Source: Bicyclus anynana (lineage: Eukaryota > Arthropoda > Insecta > Lepidoptera > Nymphalidae). Taken from it: DNA of 64,000 nucleotides. The notes beneath the pieces were generated by a model. The model ran no database searches. It worked only from the letters and a program-made list of their open reading frames with translations, and was not told the origin of the DNA. The stretch is from positions 3,782,001 through 3,846,000 of the forward strand of contig NC_069095.1 in NCBI RefSeq assembly GCF_947172395.1, given 5' to 3'. A program made the position numbers and the translations under genes. Positions 32,492 through 44,864 of this stretch are shown here, piece after piece. Positions within the stretch are counted from its first letter, which is position 1. The number at the start of each line of letters is the position of its first letter.

Positions 32492-33343
32492 ATATATTAT
32501 CTATTAGAAAAACCACGTCCAAAAAGGTCATCCGTTTTGAAGCTACCACGCATCATTCATATTCAACCTACAACACCCCTCTTTTGCATCGGGGGTTAAA
32601 ATCAACATTGGTTCGCTAAACTGAATGGTTCAATAAAACGTCGCGAGAATGAAGGCGTTAAGTTTCACACCACGTCGCTCCCGCGTTTCGGGCGACGAAA
32701 CGAACACCTATTATCATAAAGCAAACAAAGGTGTAAAAAAAAACAACAAACATAGGCTTTAATGATTTGGTAGTTCAGGGGATGAATGCTAACGAAGTTA
32801 GGGAGGAAATAGCAATAAAAATAGGTTTTATTGAACGCTATTAGGAACCGAAATCAAGCCCTCGAAACAAAAAAAGAAGACAAATAAACATTTTCTCTAT
32901 TCATAATATTTTCATGAATTTTCGCCGTAACGTAATCAACATTGTTGGTAAAAATTAAAATCCCAATTATGTAAAGCATTCGAAAACCTAAACAAAAGGT
33001 GTGATATTTTACACCGAGTAAACATTTGTGTGGTGTGGTCGGGCCAACTGTCGTTTCCGTTAAAAAATTTCATATTCTGCGAAAAAAATTAACCACGTGT
33101 TGAAAATTATTTAAGACGAAATAATTCTGGGAAACTTTAGTTACTACATATGAATACTTTTATATAACAGCGTGGGATTGTTATTCTTAAATTTCGTAAG
33201 AGCACTTCTGTAACGTCTTTTTAATTATGTACGAGTGTTATGCAATGATTAGGTATTAGGTACCTACTTGTTTAATGAGTTTTTTCAAAATTGGGTTTTC
33301 TTTAAAAACACTTCACTTTTGCTAATTCCGATTTTTTTCTGAT
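32492..33343. other. Unique DNA, nothing recognised
   Basis: GC-richer near 32635-32700, otherwise AT-rich. No shared repeat. Confidence 0.35.
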
Positions 33344-33650
33344 TGTGTAAGTGTCGTAGGCTCTTTAATGGGACCTCAGCGGGGGTTTGGGTGAGCGCAG
33401 TAATATCGCCTGGGGCCTTAAGGTAGACGCAGAATAGATGGGCGGATCGACTCTCTAAGGGTGTCTCCTCCGAAACTCGGACCTCGGCTTAGAGGGCCGT
33501 TCTGGAAGGCCTGAGTGTATCTGTCCAAGCGCTCCTAATATCGTGACTTAAAAAACCCACGTCCGGGTGACGTCAGATATCACGGATCCCGTCTTCGCCG
33601 GCGAAGACGCTGTGTAGGATGTGTTTGTGATGCCTGGGAAGCGTTGTCGG
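33344..33650 (+). mobile_element. Unclassified repeat family D, copy 1
   Basis: Blocks GGGACCTCAGCG, GGTTTGGGTGAGCGCAG, GACTCTCTAAGGGTGTCTCC, GACCTCGGCTTAGAGGGCCG and CCCACGTCCGGGTGACG recur in order at 52095-52273 and 59611-59915, all in the same orientation. An 18-base perfect palindrome GTCTTCGCCGGCGAAGAC lies at 33591-33608, beyond the shared part. Possibly a LINE 5' region; superfamily not certain. Confidence 0.75.
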
Positions 33651-34073
33651 TCGTTATGTCATCGTAAGAAACGTAAAAGGCGTATTTCGGGCGTAGATAT
33701 ACAATAAGCGATAGAATCGGAGATCGGCGTTGAAATCGGGAAAGGTTTGTTTTTCGCCACTAAGTAAAATTGCATCCCAGCTTTGGCCGCTACGTGCGCG
33801 GAGATTTTGAGGAAGTGAAAAAAAATTGCAAAAACAACGAATCAACCAACCGTAACTGATTAAACTTTCAGTCAAATAAAACGTGTTCGCCAAACAATGT
33901 TCTAACTGTTTGTCTGCAGTTTTGTTTAAAGCGAGTGTCAATCATTGCTTAATGAAAAAGTCAAGTATGACAAGCAAGTTTGTCATACATATGGGTCGTT
34001 AACAGGGTGTCTTACAACTCTTTCTCAAGCTACTCGTATGTGACAAGGTAAGCTGGTGAGCGTAGTGCTCATT
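33651..34073. other. Unique DNA, nothing recognised
   Basis: An antisense 95-codon ORF (33654-33941) has no recognised domain or splice context. Confidence 0.35.
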
Positions 34074-34606
34074 ATAGTAGGGGAGCCCAGGATGCTAAAT
34101 TTGCAGTTACTCGAGCGTCATTGAGACTTTTTATATAGAGATTATTTACTTTTTCCGCTTTTAGCGGTGGAAAAAAAAACAACAGACTTTAAAAACAATT
34201 TTTATTACTTTAACTTACTGAAATTGTAAGAAAATTTTAGCGATTAATTAGGAGATTATTTCCTTAAAAATAAGTAAAAAATTAATCGCACTCGTACCGC
34301 GAGCACTAAAATATAAGGGTTTAATTTTGTAACTTTGAAACCCTCCCATTCCATTACGTTACGCTCAAATCGTCAGATTTTCGAAATGTGCAGTTTTTAG
34401 CTATCAACTCACCTACCTTATCTTAATCTGACGTGCTGGTTGAGTATTTATGAAGTTAGTTTTTTTTTGGTTGCCCTAAACGTACCCACCAATATTAAGG
34501 GCTCATACTCGGTGGAGGTACTCGACAAAGTGTAAGGTATAGTCCCTTATGTTTATCTGCCGCGCTCGAGTAACTGCAAAAATCCCCTCTTCGGCTCCTC
34601 TACTAT
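34074..34606. mobile_element. 533-bp MITE with about 44-bp inverted ends
   Basis: ATAGTAGGGGAGCCCAGGAT through TTTGCAGTTACTCGAGCG (34074-34117) is inverted at 34563-34606 (CGCTCGAGTAACTGCAAA to GGCTCCTCTACTAT). The interior is AT-rich and non-coding. The 79-codon ORF at 34549-34788 straddles the right end and is not a gene. Confidence 0.88.
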
Positions 34607-34851
34607 TATTTATACACTCCTCGGTACAATTACAGTGTTGTTGCGGTGGGGACTGCAGGGGACATTCCTCTAACCGCCTTGTACATCATGTCTCGCCGGA
34701 AACCTACCCACTTGCTCCTACTCTACTTTACCGCAAATGTCATTTCATACCTATACAATTACTAGTACTTTTGTACACGATATGTTAAGTCGAAATTAGA
34801 TGAAAAATAAAATGAATTTATATTTTTATTTGAGTATTAAACAAGTTTGGC

Positions 34852-35173
34852 GGCCTCCGTGGCGCAGTGGTATGCGCGGTGAATTTAATGACGGAGGTCC
34901 TGGGTTCGATCCCCGGCTGGGCCGATTAAGGTTTTCTTAATTGGTCCAGGTCTAGCTGGTGGGAGGCTTCGGCCGTGGCTAGTTACAACCCTACCGACAA
35001 AGACGTACCGCCAAGCGATTTAGCGTTCCGGTACGATGTCGTGTAGAAACCGAAAGGAGTGTGGATTTTCATCCTCCTCCTAACAAGTTAGCCCGCTTCC
35101 ATCTTAGATTACATCATCACTTACCATCAGGTGAGATTGTAGTCAAGGGCTAACTTGTAAAGAATAAAAAAAA
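34852..35173 (+). mobile_element. tRNA-derived SINE (family 1), full length
   Basis: The head GGCCTCCGTGGCGCAGTGG contains an A box; GGTTCGATCCCC is an exact B box. The body follows: TTAATTGGTCCAGG, GGCTTCGGCCGTGGCTAG, TCATCCTCCTCCTAAC, AAGGGCTAACTTGTAAAG, ending in an A-rich tail at 35164-35173. It serves as the reference for copies at 2064, 5695, 23172 and 45229. No clear target duplication. Confidence 0.95.
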
Positions 35174-35808
35174 GCAGTTACATAAATTACAGTGTTTGCT
35201 AAAAGAGTCCGATTTAGATTTGTAACTCCTTATTGCAACGTACACTAAACGTCGTCAACACGAGGCGAAAAGCGATACGGCACGGTACGGTGACGATCCG
35301 TTTCCGAGTCGACATGTGTGTGTGTAATGACTTTATTCAATCGTAAAAAAGTAACTAAATTAATAAAAATTAATAGAATTCTACACATCACGTTTCAGAT
35401 ACCTTTATGGGAAAAATTCCCACCTTAATCGCATTATTAAAATGCATTTAGTAACCAAGAAGCAACTTAACGTAGTTTTAAGCGATCTCATGTTATTTGT
35501 TTGTTTTGCTAACAGGAATGAAATTTTAAAACAATATTATTACGATGGGGTTATTCAAAGCACATTTGGCGGTACAGCATCAGCATAGAAATGGGTGCTG
35601 ATAGGCGCTCGCGGCTACCGTGCGACGACGGATATTCATAAAAACATCACGGATCTAACGCCATGTGAGGTAACATGTGTTTTTGATGGACTTTGAATAT
35701 ATTATCAAGTAAGAATACCGATTATTGTAATAAAATATCTAAGAAGTACACCGATTACATAATATTATTGCTTTGAAGTTAAATAACAATAATTGTCCTT
35801 AAAAGTAT
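35174..35808. other. Unique DNA, small GC-rich patches
   Basis: 35236-35320 and 35570-35680 are GC-richer. No domain-bearing frame and no repeat. Confidence 0.35.
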
Positions 35809-35843
35809 ACAAACAAACTCTTCAGCTTTATAATATTAGTATA
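35809..35843 (-). mobile_element. Helitron-like 5' end only, head-to-head with the next copy
   Basis: Minus strand: ATACTAATATTATAAAGCTG followed by AAGAGTTTGTTTG, then the element stops. It is separated by a single base from the 5' end of the next copy, so the two form a 33-base imperfect palindrome. Confidence 0.8.
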
Positions 35844-35844
35844 G

Positions 35845-36029
35845 ATACTAATATTATAAAGCTAAAGTGTTTGTTTGTTTGATAGAACGCGCTAATCTCA
35901 GGAACTACAGGTCCGATTTGAAAAATTCTTTCAGTGTAAGTTAGCCCATTTATAGGAAGGCTATTATATTATCCCTGTATTCCTACGGGAACGAGGACTA
36001 CGCGGGTGAAACTGCGCGGCGTCAGCTAG
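35845..36029 (+). mobile_element. Helitron-like element, full length
   Basis: Starts ATACTAATATTATAAAGC, contains GAACGCGCTAATCTCAGGAA and ACAGGTCCGATTTGAAAAAT, and ends with CGCGGGTGAAACTGCGCGG then CGTCAGCTAG. Non-autonomous. Confidence 0.85.
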
Positions 36030-38965
36030 TTTTATGATAAAACTACATGTTTTTATATAAGAATCATCATCAACTCTTGCATCAGAATATTTTTATGATA
36101 CACTTTAGAGCTAAGGCCTTCCCCTTCCTACAAGACAGGGTTATAGAACTTAGACCCACCACGCTTCTCTAACGAGGGTAGCGGGCTTGTATGCTGCGGA
36201 TAATTGTCTTAAAACTGCAGCTTATAGAATCCTAGATTTAGGTAAATTTAGTATAAAAGACAATTCGTTGCTAATGTATTTGTTGAAATTTTATATAAAT
36301 ACATTGTACAGATATTTCTAAAGAAGGATCCGATTCTTATTCAATATTTTTTTTTTATTTTTTCATATTTTACATTCAAATCGTAAAAATTAAGCTTCTT
36401 TGGGGACACACCCTAACTATTCTATTATATCGTCTAAGAAGCTATTTCGATCTATAAAATACAGTCGTACTAAATTATTAACATACTTTGATGACAAGCA
36501 CACGCTACAATATTTGACGACAAAAAAGATCAGATCCGTAATTTATACGAAGCGAGATAAGTATAATATATCGTCGCCTATACCTAATCCAAAATTTACG
36601 AGCCAACTTTAAAAAACACGATAGAACTGTTAAAAAGTTTCGAAGGCAGGAAGCTAACAAAAACTACCAAACATTTCCGCTACCCGATAGAGACGAAACT
36701 GCCATCTTTAAAGTATAATGTAAAGAGAAAAAAAAGGACAATTTATCTACACTAAAGAATGTGTGGATGAATATTTCATTGTGACTTTTATTGTAGCGCC
36801 GAAATGTTATTAAACAAACAATTTGCCCATTTGACGCTTCTTCGGACAGGGCAGTAAGAATAATTGACTCTTTCCGCTCAGGGGGCGTAGTAAAGGCGAT
36901 GGTCATTGTGGAAGAACTGGAGGCGTCTGTTGACAAATATTATTCGTATTCGAAAAGGCTCCATGGGAATTTCCTTCTCATTTCCGCCGTTAAACGAAAC
37001 CTCGCACGCCGACAATGGCCGCGACGTGGCTCCAAATTAAAAAGAAATTGGATGTCGTGAAGTTATGACAATATGTCAACAACATTATGTCCGATTATAT
37101 TCACGGAAAATATGTTGTGAGACGATTTTCTCACCAATCGAGAACCACTCGAATGTCAAGATCTAAGTATGTTAAGCGCTTTTGTTGTTTACGAACGTAC
37201 GATAGAAGAATAATACTTGAGTGACGGACTACTAACTTAATAAAACGTGTGGGCGTTGTGGCTGTGACAAATAAGACGAATGAAAAATTACTTTCCGTTT
37301 ATGGAGTTAACGTAATGAGTGACATTAAAGGGCCATTTCGAAATGGTTGCGGATCGCTCGTTTAACTAATAACAGTCGAGTATTCACTGAACGAATTTCT
37401 TATCCTATCATTATAAAATATTTAGCGATACATCTAATTTTGTAAATAACACAGGGTTATTTTAATAGAACGTCCGTAATAGCCAAGCACCCGATCGCAG
37501 TACGCCCCCAAGTTTGAGGTAATGACCGGTTCTCAGAGCCACGCACGAGATTAATACATCTGAGGGATTCAAATAATAACAAAAGCTACGACAAAAAACT
37601 AAAACGGCTGATAAATGTTCTATCCTACCTGGTCCCTTCGCCTAATGCGGTTAAGAACGGTCCGTTCGTATCGAACTGTAGAGGAGATAACAACATCCCC
37701 AAATATAATAAATCTAACCGATAAAGTTTAACTTAAACAAAGGCGCCCGACTAATTGTTTTTCGAAACCTATCATTAGAGTAAACTTCGCTAGCGAGTTG
37801 CGCGTAGGTAATGTATGCTCAAGTTAAACAAAGTTGTTAGTTGAGAAAATTAATTAACTATGAAAAGCTAGTGTGCGAGTAATCTAGACTGTACGGTTTG
37901 CTATGTACCTACTCGCTCGTTCTGTGCATATTATTTATACTTTACAGTAAAACGACTTAAACTGCGTAAACTTTCTAAATATTGCTAATTTAACTAACAT
38001 TCAGGTTGATTTAATCAAAGAATCAAAGAACAAGATTAAGCGCCAACGCTATAGGATTTGATAGGAACTATGTATAATGTTTATAGCCTTTCGAAGTAAT
38101 TGTTACAATAGCCATTAAAATCTTGTCTTTTATAAACTATTTTTCAAAGTTAGCGGAAAATTAAAGCAAAATTTTCCGGCAACAATGAAAAATAGATTAA
38201 AGCTAAACTAATTTCAATTTGATTTACTTTAGATAATTTATGATGATGAGTTTTAATTATGATGATAAGTTTTAAGTAAGTACATTAGTAATTTTAGGGA
38301 AATGTCAACTAATTTGCGGTTCGTAATACTTGACACAACTAGAGGTACTATTAATCATCTAAAGACAGATAAATTTAGAAAATATTTATATTTATTGTCC
38401 TTTCGACATATTTAATAATTCCGTAGAGTAATGTCATGGGCATTTTTTGGGAAATGGCTCATGTTCATGCCCCGTTCTCTTTATAACCTCGATTACATAA
38501 AAACAAAACTCGTGTCCCGTAAAGACCGCTGCAATATAGTTTACGTATCAACGCACAAACCGCCCCAACCAACCATTTTATTATACGAGTAGGTATGTCC
38601 CTACATTTACTTTGTCGGTAGCGTTATGCAAAGTTTATTGTGGGCGAAAGGGTCGTTACGATACAACCGTAAGGTTGTCTATCCACTAGAACTCTAGCTA
38701 AAGCTATACTCGTATCTAGGCTAATATGTTTAATTATGTTATTCTTAGCAGAATTTACAAATAAAAAATCCTAAGAAACCCCAATCTGTTATTTTCTATT
38801 TCATGAAGATATATTATAAGGAATTTGTGTATAATGTTCAAATATTTAACTTTTTCATTTAGCAGAATATACCTAGCAGTTAGTTAAAATAACAGTACTA
38901 ATAAATTAATAAAAAATAATCGATGAAGTTCGCATCTGAACTGAAGTTGTAGATCTGAAGTTGTA
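36030..38965. other. Mostly unique DNA
   Basis: 36100-36200 (CTTCCCCTTCCTAC, TTAGACCCACCACGCT) resembles a common lepidopteran repeat, weakly. 36890-37150 is a unique GC-richer island. ORFs of 70 (36400-36612) and 90 codons (antisense 36664-36936) have no domain. The rest is AT-rich with nothing recognised. Confidence 0.4.
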
Positions 38966-39069
38966 AAAGCATCTCCTAAAGATGTTTCTCGGTTTGGATA
39001 TTCTCGCATGTCTGATGTGGGTGACGTTGTCGCATGGTTTTGTCAATTTTTCACGGATAAAATAGCAAG
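38966..39069 (+). mobile_element. Diverged half copy of the 4914-5140 MITE
   Basis: GCATCTCCTAAAGATG, GTGGGTGACGTTGTCGCATGG and TTTTTCACGGATAAAATAGC match the centre and right arm of 4914-5140. The left arm is absent. Confidence 0.65.
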
Positions 39070-41520
39070 TCAGAATAATATTATCAATGATAATAATTAC
39101 TAACTTAAAAATTAAAATTATGCTTTTATATATACCTGCCCTCTTTCTGTTACTTAAACATATCTTCAGTAACGCATACTCGCCTATCTTTCATGGAGAG
39201 GCACCTTATTAGTTGGACACCCAAAGCGAATAGACTGATGGTTGAAAAAAAAATTAAACAAACGAAACTGGGAACAATTACTGCGCAGCAATAAAATAAG
39301 TGAAACGGCTATATTGCCACAAAAGGTTCTGTTTAATGTCGCATAGAAGCTTAAATGTCGGCGGCACTTTCGTGTCTATACAAAAGAAGGATTAGGTTTT
39401 GAAACAGAAGTTATCTTTTCACTTCTGTTCCCTCGAAAGCAAAAGTCAGTAAGTATTTACGTTTAAAGAAAGACAATAATGTAATTGCACCTAAATATTA
39501 TTTGCCTTTGTTCGTGTATAATAAAAGTGAAATTTACTCTTTGTTTTCTTGGTAATAAATTGTCAGGTAATTGCCCAAATTACGAGCAGTCCAAGATGAA
39601 ACTGCTAGAAAACGAAACTTATTTAATCTTGTTTTTCTTATTACGTTGTAGCAATAAACACCGTCAGTACTTTCATTTTTAGACAATAGAGTTACGACCG
39701 AAATTGTTATAATTAAAAAATTCCTTAGCTTTGGAAATACTAAAGCAGCATAATTACAAATAAGTCAGCTTTATTAAAGAGCACATGAGCTTTGTTGATG
39801 TTGACAGTTTACATGTTATAGCTCGGCAACTTCGTTCGTAACAAACCCGATGTTGCGCACGGAGCGGAAGGTATGTAGCGATGAATGAAAAACCCACGAC
39901 TGATGCACGTCACTTCCCCGCACCGCATATCATGGGAGTGTTATCAACGAACTCGCCAGACTACAGCATTGTTTAAGTAATTAATTAAATATTGATTTTA
40001 TTTTATGTTTGTCATCTAAAATGTCATTCATCCGTCTTGACGAGTTCATTTAGTACTTATACATCTGATCTACAGTTATCTAAAGGAAGTTTTCCGTATA
40101 AGTAAATATATTTTTGAATAGCTAGAGTTAAATTATGGCTTTCTACTTGTTTTTAATTTAAAATATGTATGTCAGTCATTTGTTCAGTCAAAAATTTAAC
40201 TCGTGCACAAATTATTTAAGATAAAAATTATTAAGAACTCTTAATTAATTGTAATGACAACTACCAGCATCCTTTAATCTAAGGTTAGAAAGTTATCATG
40301 TAATATATAATATTAATATAATTTGTAACTCTTCGTACAATTCGCTCTTATCTGAAACAACCGTATGATAAGATGTTATAAATTTCACATCATTTAACTA
40401 TGAAAAGGAACGCAGTGGTTGCTCGGGTACCTACGATGAATCATTTCAGACAACTTACAAGATATAATCAGTAATAGTATGTAAAAGGAAACCTATACGA
40501 GATCCTATAAGGCAGAACAAATTGCAATATTTTTAACCATACACCATTTATGGTATGATGAACTGATATAAATGGTAAGTTTTTGAACTCGTTTTACAAG
40601 TTGTATGATGCTATGAAATGGAACAGTTATTAAAAATATTCAACATTCCTAATTAATTTAAAAATATACAAATTAAAATTTCTCAAAATTATTTTGTTTA
40701 TCAATTTCATGGGCTAAAACTCTATAACACCTTGGCTGAGTTTGTTCTGGGCTCTTCTCGGACCAAAGCGCATTTGGAGCCCTCGTAACTTTAATTTTAA
40801 GTTTTCGACTATTATTAGCACCATTAGATTAAATTATGACATAATCCTGTCATTTCAAAAGTGTCTGTCATTTCAAAAGTATAATTGAAATAAATGAATT
40901 TTGAATTTTTGATTTTTTTTAATATAAGGAGCGATGTAATAATTCGAGAACGATATAGTTTAGTGGTTTCAATTCGGAAATAAATATAGAATGGATACAA
41001 AAATAAATAAACAAAATGTTATGATAGACATGATCAAATATTATCAATTAGGCAATTAATTTTTTTTAAAAAACCAACAAACTATATTTTAAAAGTCTTA
41101 ATATGTGTACATAACAGAATATCAATCACATCCTAATCAACATTTATATTGTGCGAAGTGTCCAACAACTAGCTTAAAACAATACAAAGCTTATTCATAC
41201 GGCACAAAAGCCTTTTGTAGACCGCCAAATGTTTGCTCACCTACAGACAAAAGACATTTGCACGTGCGGACAGCCTGTTTGCTGATTTACGACTGTTATT
41301 CAAGCAACTACACTTCTTCTTACGTTTTCCTGGTATTTTACTTAGATCTACTGAGATTCCGCATAGACTCGACCTGTCATACAAAGGTCAATGTATGTTA
41401 CACGTTTTGAGAAAAATACTTGCACTAACAAATTAAAGTGGATTTTTTTCAAACGTATGAGCACGTAGTTCAGGGTTTTCTCGTCAAAAAAAACCATTAA
41501 AAAATCTTTTACCTGAGTAT
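39070..41520. other. Unique AT-rich DNA
   Basis: GC-richer only at 39830-39960. A 15-base direct repeat TGTCATTTCAAAAGT occurs at 40848 and 40867. ORFs of 101 and 67 codons (41105-41436) overlap in different frames without a domain. Confidence 0.4.
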
Positions 41521-41796
41521 GTCGTCGTCGTTATCAACCCATATTCGGTTCACTGCTGAGCTCGAGTCTCCTCTCAGAATGAGAGGGGTTAGACCAATAG
41601 TCCACCACGCTGGATTGTGGATTGGCATCCAATGTGGATTGGCAGACTACACACATGCAGAGAATAAAAAAAATCTCTGGTATGCAGGTTTCCTCACGAT
41701 GTTTTCCTTCACCGTTTGAGACACGTGATATTTATTTTTTTTTAAATGCACACAACTGAAAAGTTTGATGTGCATGCCCCGGACCGGACTCTCCAA
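41521..41796 (-). mobile_element. SINE family 2, head missing
   Basis: The tail (GTC)n is at 41521-41529, then TATCAACCCATATTCGGTTC, GAATGAGAGGGGTTAGACC and GCATGCCCCGGACCGGA. It ends inside the B-box region, so the A box is gone. Internal partial duplication GATTGTGGATTGGCATCC/AATGTGGATTGGCA. Confidence 0.9.
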
Positions 41797-41858
41797 ATAG
41801 GTATAAGAAATAATATATTTTGTCTTTCTAATTAGAGCGAGCAACTTGTGAAGTAATA

Positions 41859-42133
41859 TTACAACTTTTGTCGCTACTGGGACCTAAAAGCTTGGGCTAA
41901 ACGCTTTTTTATCAAAAGTTGTAAGAAAATTAAGATGGATGACACATTAGCTCCGGGTGTGGAGTCGACAAAAAATACCACACGTGACAAAAGCAATATG
42001 ACGCTAATGTCTTTGCCAAGTTTTGGGACAACTCGACGATCTAGCGACTATAACTACATGGATACTGCTGCCTTTAAAAATTCACAAAGACGTAGAATAA
42101 AAATAACAACCCTAATAAGTAATCTATAATAAA
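41859..42133 (+). other. Short hairpin plus a 64-codon ORF of unknown status
   Basis: TTACAACTTTTG (41859-41870) pairs perfectly with CAAAAGTTGTAA (41913-41924). An ATG frame follows at 41935-42129: acidic start (MDDTLAPGVE), Ser/Thr/Asn-rich middle, basic end (SQRRRIKI). No domain recognised, no convincing acceptor upstream. It might be a chance frame or a decayed transposon ORF. Not called as a gene. Confidence 0.3.
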
Positions 42134-42200
42134 ATATTAGTAGGAGTATTATATAGCTGAAAAGTTTGTTTGTTTGTTAGCTTGAACGCGCTAATCTCAG
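42134..42200 (+). mobile_element. Helitron-like 5' fragment
   Basis: ATATTAGTAGGAGTATTATA, GCTGAAAAGTTTGTTTGTTTG and GAACGCGCTAATCTCAG match the 5' part of 35845-36029. The 3' two thirds are absent. Confidence 0.75.
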
Positions 42201-43414
42201 TTTCAATTAAGTTTAAATAAATAAATAGATAATAGAATAAGTAAAAGTCAGTAAAGTAAATAAGCTTTTTCAAAAGACGTTTACAATAAGTTAAATTCTG
42301 ATTACACCATTTTAAAGAGTTTACAGCAATACATGATTAGAATAACTTATAGGTGCAGTATGTAAAACTTACGTACTAAGAATAAATATACAGTTACGTC
42401 ACACATAATCTCTGTTACTATTGTTAACCGAATTTATAAAGAGTCCACATTATTCCAACGCAATATTGAAGCAATGCTTACCAAACAAACAAAGGCGGCT
42501 GAGAGTGAAAGGATCCCAGGTTTTTGTTAAAACAATAGAAAAATGATACTTTTCTGTTAAACAAATTCTCAGTGACACATTCCTTTGAGAATCCTAAATA
42601 TTGTATTCGTCACAATTAGTTTTCGGAATGTCGGTGCAATTACGTGTGCCACGATGAATCATAATATCATTCATACTTAGAATCATCGATATAAATCGTT
42701 AGATTAGCCCCTTCATATCAAAGAACGCACAATTTTATGTCATAGCCAAAAGACGTGCACGCACATCTTATCTTAGTATGTAACAAGCGCATGTTGTGAG
42801 TGGACGTGGACTTAAAAAAATATTTACTGTTTTTTTCTTATTTTAATCCCTTAATTATGCCATCGTGTTAATTTTGGAAGTGTAAAAACACAAGCCACAA
42901 CATGAATAAAGAGAAATGTGTTACGAGTGATGACGTACTCAATGTGCGAAACCAATGACAATTCCGCGACGCTTTGAGGCCCATCTAACGATCTACGATC
43001 GATGCTTGGAATCAATATCTTATATCACAAGACTGATCGGTAACAATGTAATACAATTTTTTACCTTCCACCAATATCGTCGGATTGACCGCAACGCATT
43101 TGTTACCTTTAGCAACTTCAAATAAGCGCCAAAATATTAGACTCGAAACCGCAAAACTATTTTAATGGTGCCATTAAAAAGTGATAGTTACAAATCGCTT
43201 CGTGTCCGTTAACAATTTGTTGGTAACAAGTGTTCAATGTCCAAATTTAATACTTTTGGGACAGGAAACGTCTGACAATTTCAAAATGTCTACGCACCTA
43301 TTTAAATCACTTTCAACTATTGCGACTCTCGTTATAATATTCTCATGTAAGAAACAAATTATAGCTATTACTATAATGTGTATCAGTATGTTTATGTCAA
43401 CTATAATAAGTATC
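42201..43414. other. Unique DNA, GC-richer at about 42620-42800 and 42930-43030
   Basis: No gene. The GC-richer parts contain homeodomain/bZIP-like words (GTGCAATTACGTGTG, AATCATAATATCATTC). Candidate regulatory DNA on composition only. Confidence 0.35.
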
Positions 43415-43500
43415 TTATATTGGCGGATGGCCCGCGGTTTCACCTGCGTAGTCTGTGATCCCATTGGATGTGTTACTTGCTAATAATGTAGCTTTGTAGT
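43415..43500 (-). mobile_element. Diverged Helitron-like 3' remnant
   Basis: GGCGGATGGCCCGCGGTTTC, ACCTGCGTAGT and AATGTAGCTTTGTAG resemble the reverse strand of the Helitron-like 3' half. It covers the end of a 100-codon ORF (43181-43483), which is therefore unlikely to be a gene. Confidence 0.45.
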
Positions 43501-43591
43501 ATTGATGGACTTTGAAAATCCATTTAGTGGTATAAACGTGACAGCGTACCGTACAAAAATCCTCACATTTGCATTTATAATATTAGTTAGA

Positions 43592-43746
43592 CACGTCATT
43601 GACGATCATTTATTCTCACGTCTCTGCAGCACCCACGACTATAACTGATCGTGTATTGGTCACTGCGCGCATGACGGCTCCTTTTTTAAAACGTCTTCGC
43701 TGCCGTTTGCGCTTCAGAAACGTGAGAATAATTGACCGTCATGACC
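43592..43746. mobile_element. 155-bp MITE, copy 2
   Basis: CACGTCATTGACGATCATTT through CTCACGT is inverted at the right end (ACGTGAGAATAATTGACCGT). The body matches 25057-25214 in the same orientation (TATAACTGATCGTG, GCATGACGGCTC, TCTTCGCTGCCGTTTG). A solo end of this family is at 56625-56649. Confidence 0.88.
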
Positions 43747-44864
43747 GATGACTTTAGGATGTACGTATGTTTATGCGCCTTAATTACTAGAGCGACTCTT
43801 CAGTAGATGCCTTCTAGCAACACTGAGACATAGTTTACTTTGTGAGTTCACCGCGATCATAGTACCTATCATTGTTTTTAGTATAAACATCATCTCAAAT
43901 ATTTATTTTAGATTAGATTCTTTAGAAACTAGATTTCGTGTGACACACATTTCTTACTCCGTATAATCAGTGACATTATTATTTCTGGAAATTCTCGATG
44001 TTGTATTTTGATGAATGTTTTAAGTCAACTAGCGGATGCCTACGCGAATTTTTGAGAAAGTATAAATAAGTTATAGTTTAAAGTGATGTATTAATCCCAT
44101 CGCGGACTTTCTTGTAGTTTTGTTAATACATATTATTTCAAAGGGCAATAGGCAAACGTTTTTGCTGAAAGCTTCCAGGCGGCTTGCTTTTTTCTGACAC
44201 TACCAATCCGTCTTATTTCAAGTGATACACACAAAATCTTGACAAAATACCTAAACCTCCTTATAAATCAATCGATCGATCGGTGATAACAGTATAGAAA
44301 TCCGTTCAAAAGTTTCAAGATTATCGCAAACAGGCAGTCATACGTGGTGGAAGACTTTTTTATAATATATAGGACGTAGATGTTTATAGACAGAGCCACT
44401 AAAAGGTGCTAGTATACAAATAAATACATACGAGTGAGTAGAGTAATAATAATAAAAAATCGACATTCAATATCCTATTATGCAAAGTGTGACACAAATA
44501 TACCGTGTAACAAGTAGGTAACTAAACACAGGATGTTTGCATTTTTATATCAGCATAAATTACATTTTAAATTTTCGCAACATAATGTTTCTCGCATAAA
44601 AACACAGTGAATAATAAAACGGAGCACAGAGTTGATGACGTAATCAAGTTGACATTCAAAGTGTGAGGTCCAGGGGGGCGATTCATTACAATTTGTTACC
44701 AAAACAGTGTGACACGAAACAACCACCCAGCGACGCCTTGCGATCCGTCATTAATTATTACGGGAGCCACTTCAAATCACCCCCCACGTTTGCCCACAAA
44801 AAAAATGGGCGCCAGAGTGCAATGCGTCACGCGTGAACGTTGCAAACTTTGTGGCTATACCTCA
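43747..44864. other. Unique DNA with GC-richer island at about 44630-44850
   Basis: The island has GATGACGTAATC (CREB/ATF-like), GCGATTCATTACAATTTG and GTCATTAATTATTACGGG words. Unique in the window. Its 87-codon ORF (44709-44972) runs into a SINE and is not supported. Confidence 0.35.

Noticed and set aside
34852..34925. tRNA-like sequence with exact B box
   Set aside because: It is the head of a SINE, continuing into the family-1 body and A-rich tail, with no intact cloverleaf.
41105..41410. 101-codon ORF
   Set aside because: A second 67-codon frame overlaps it and neither shows a domain or splice context.
43181..43483. 100-codon ORF with a hydrophobic stretch
   Set aside because: The end lies in a Helitron-like remnant, and a 76-codon frame overlaps on the other strand.
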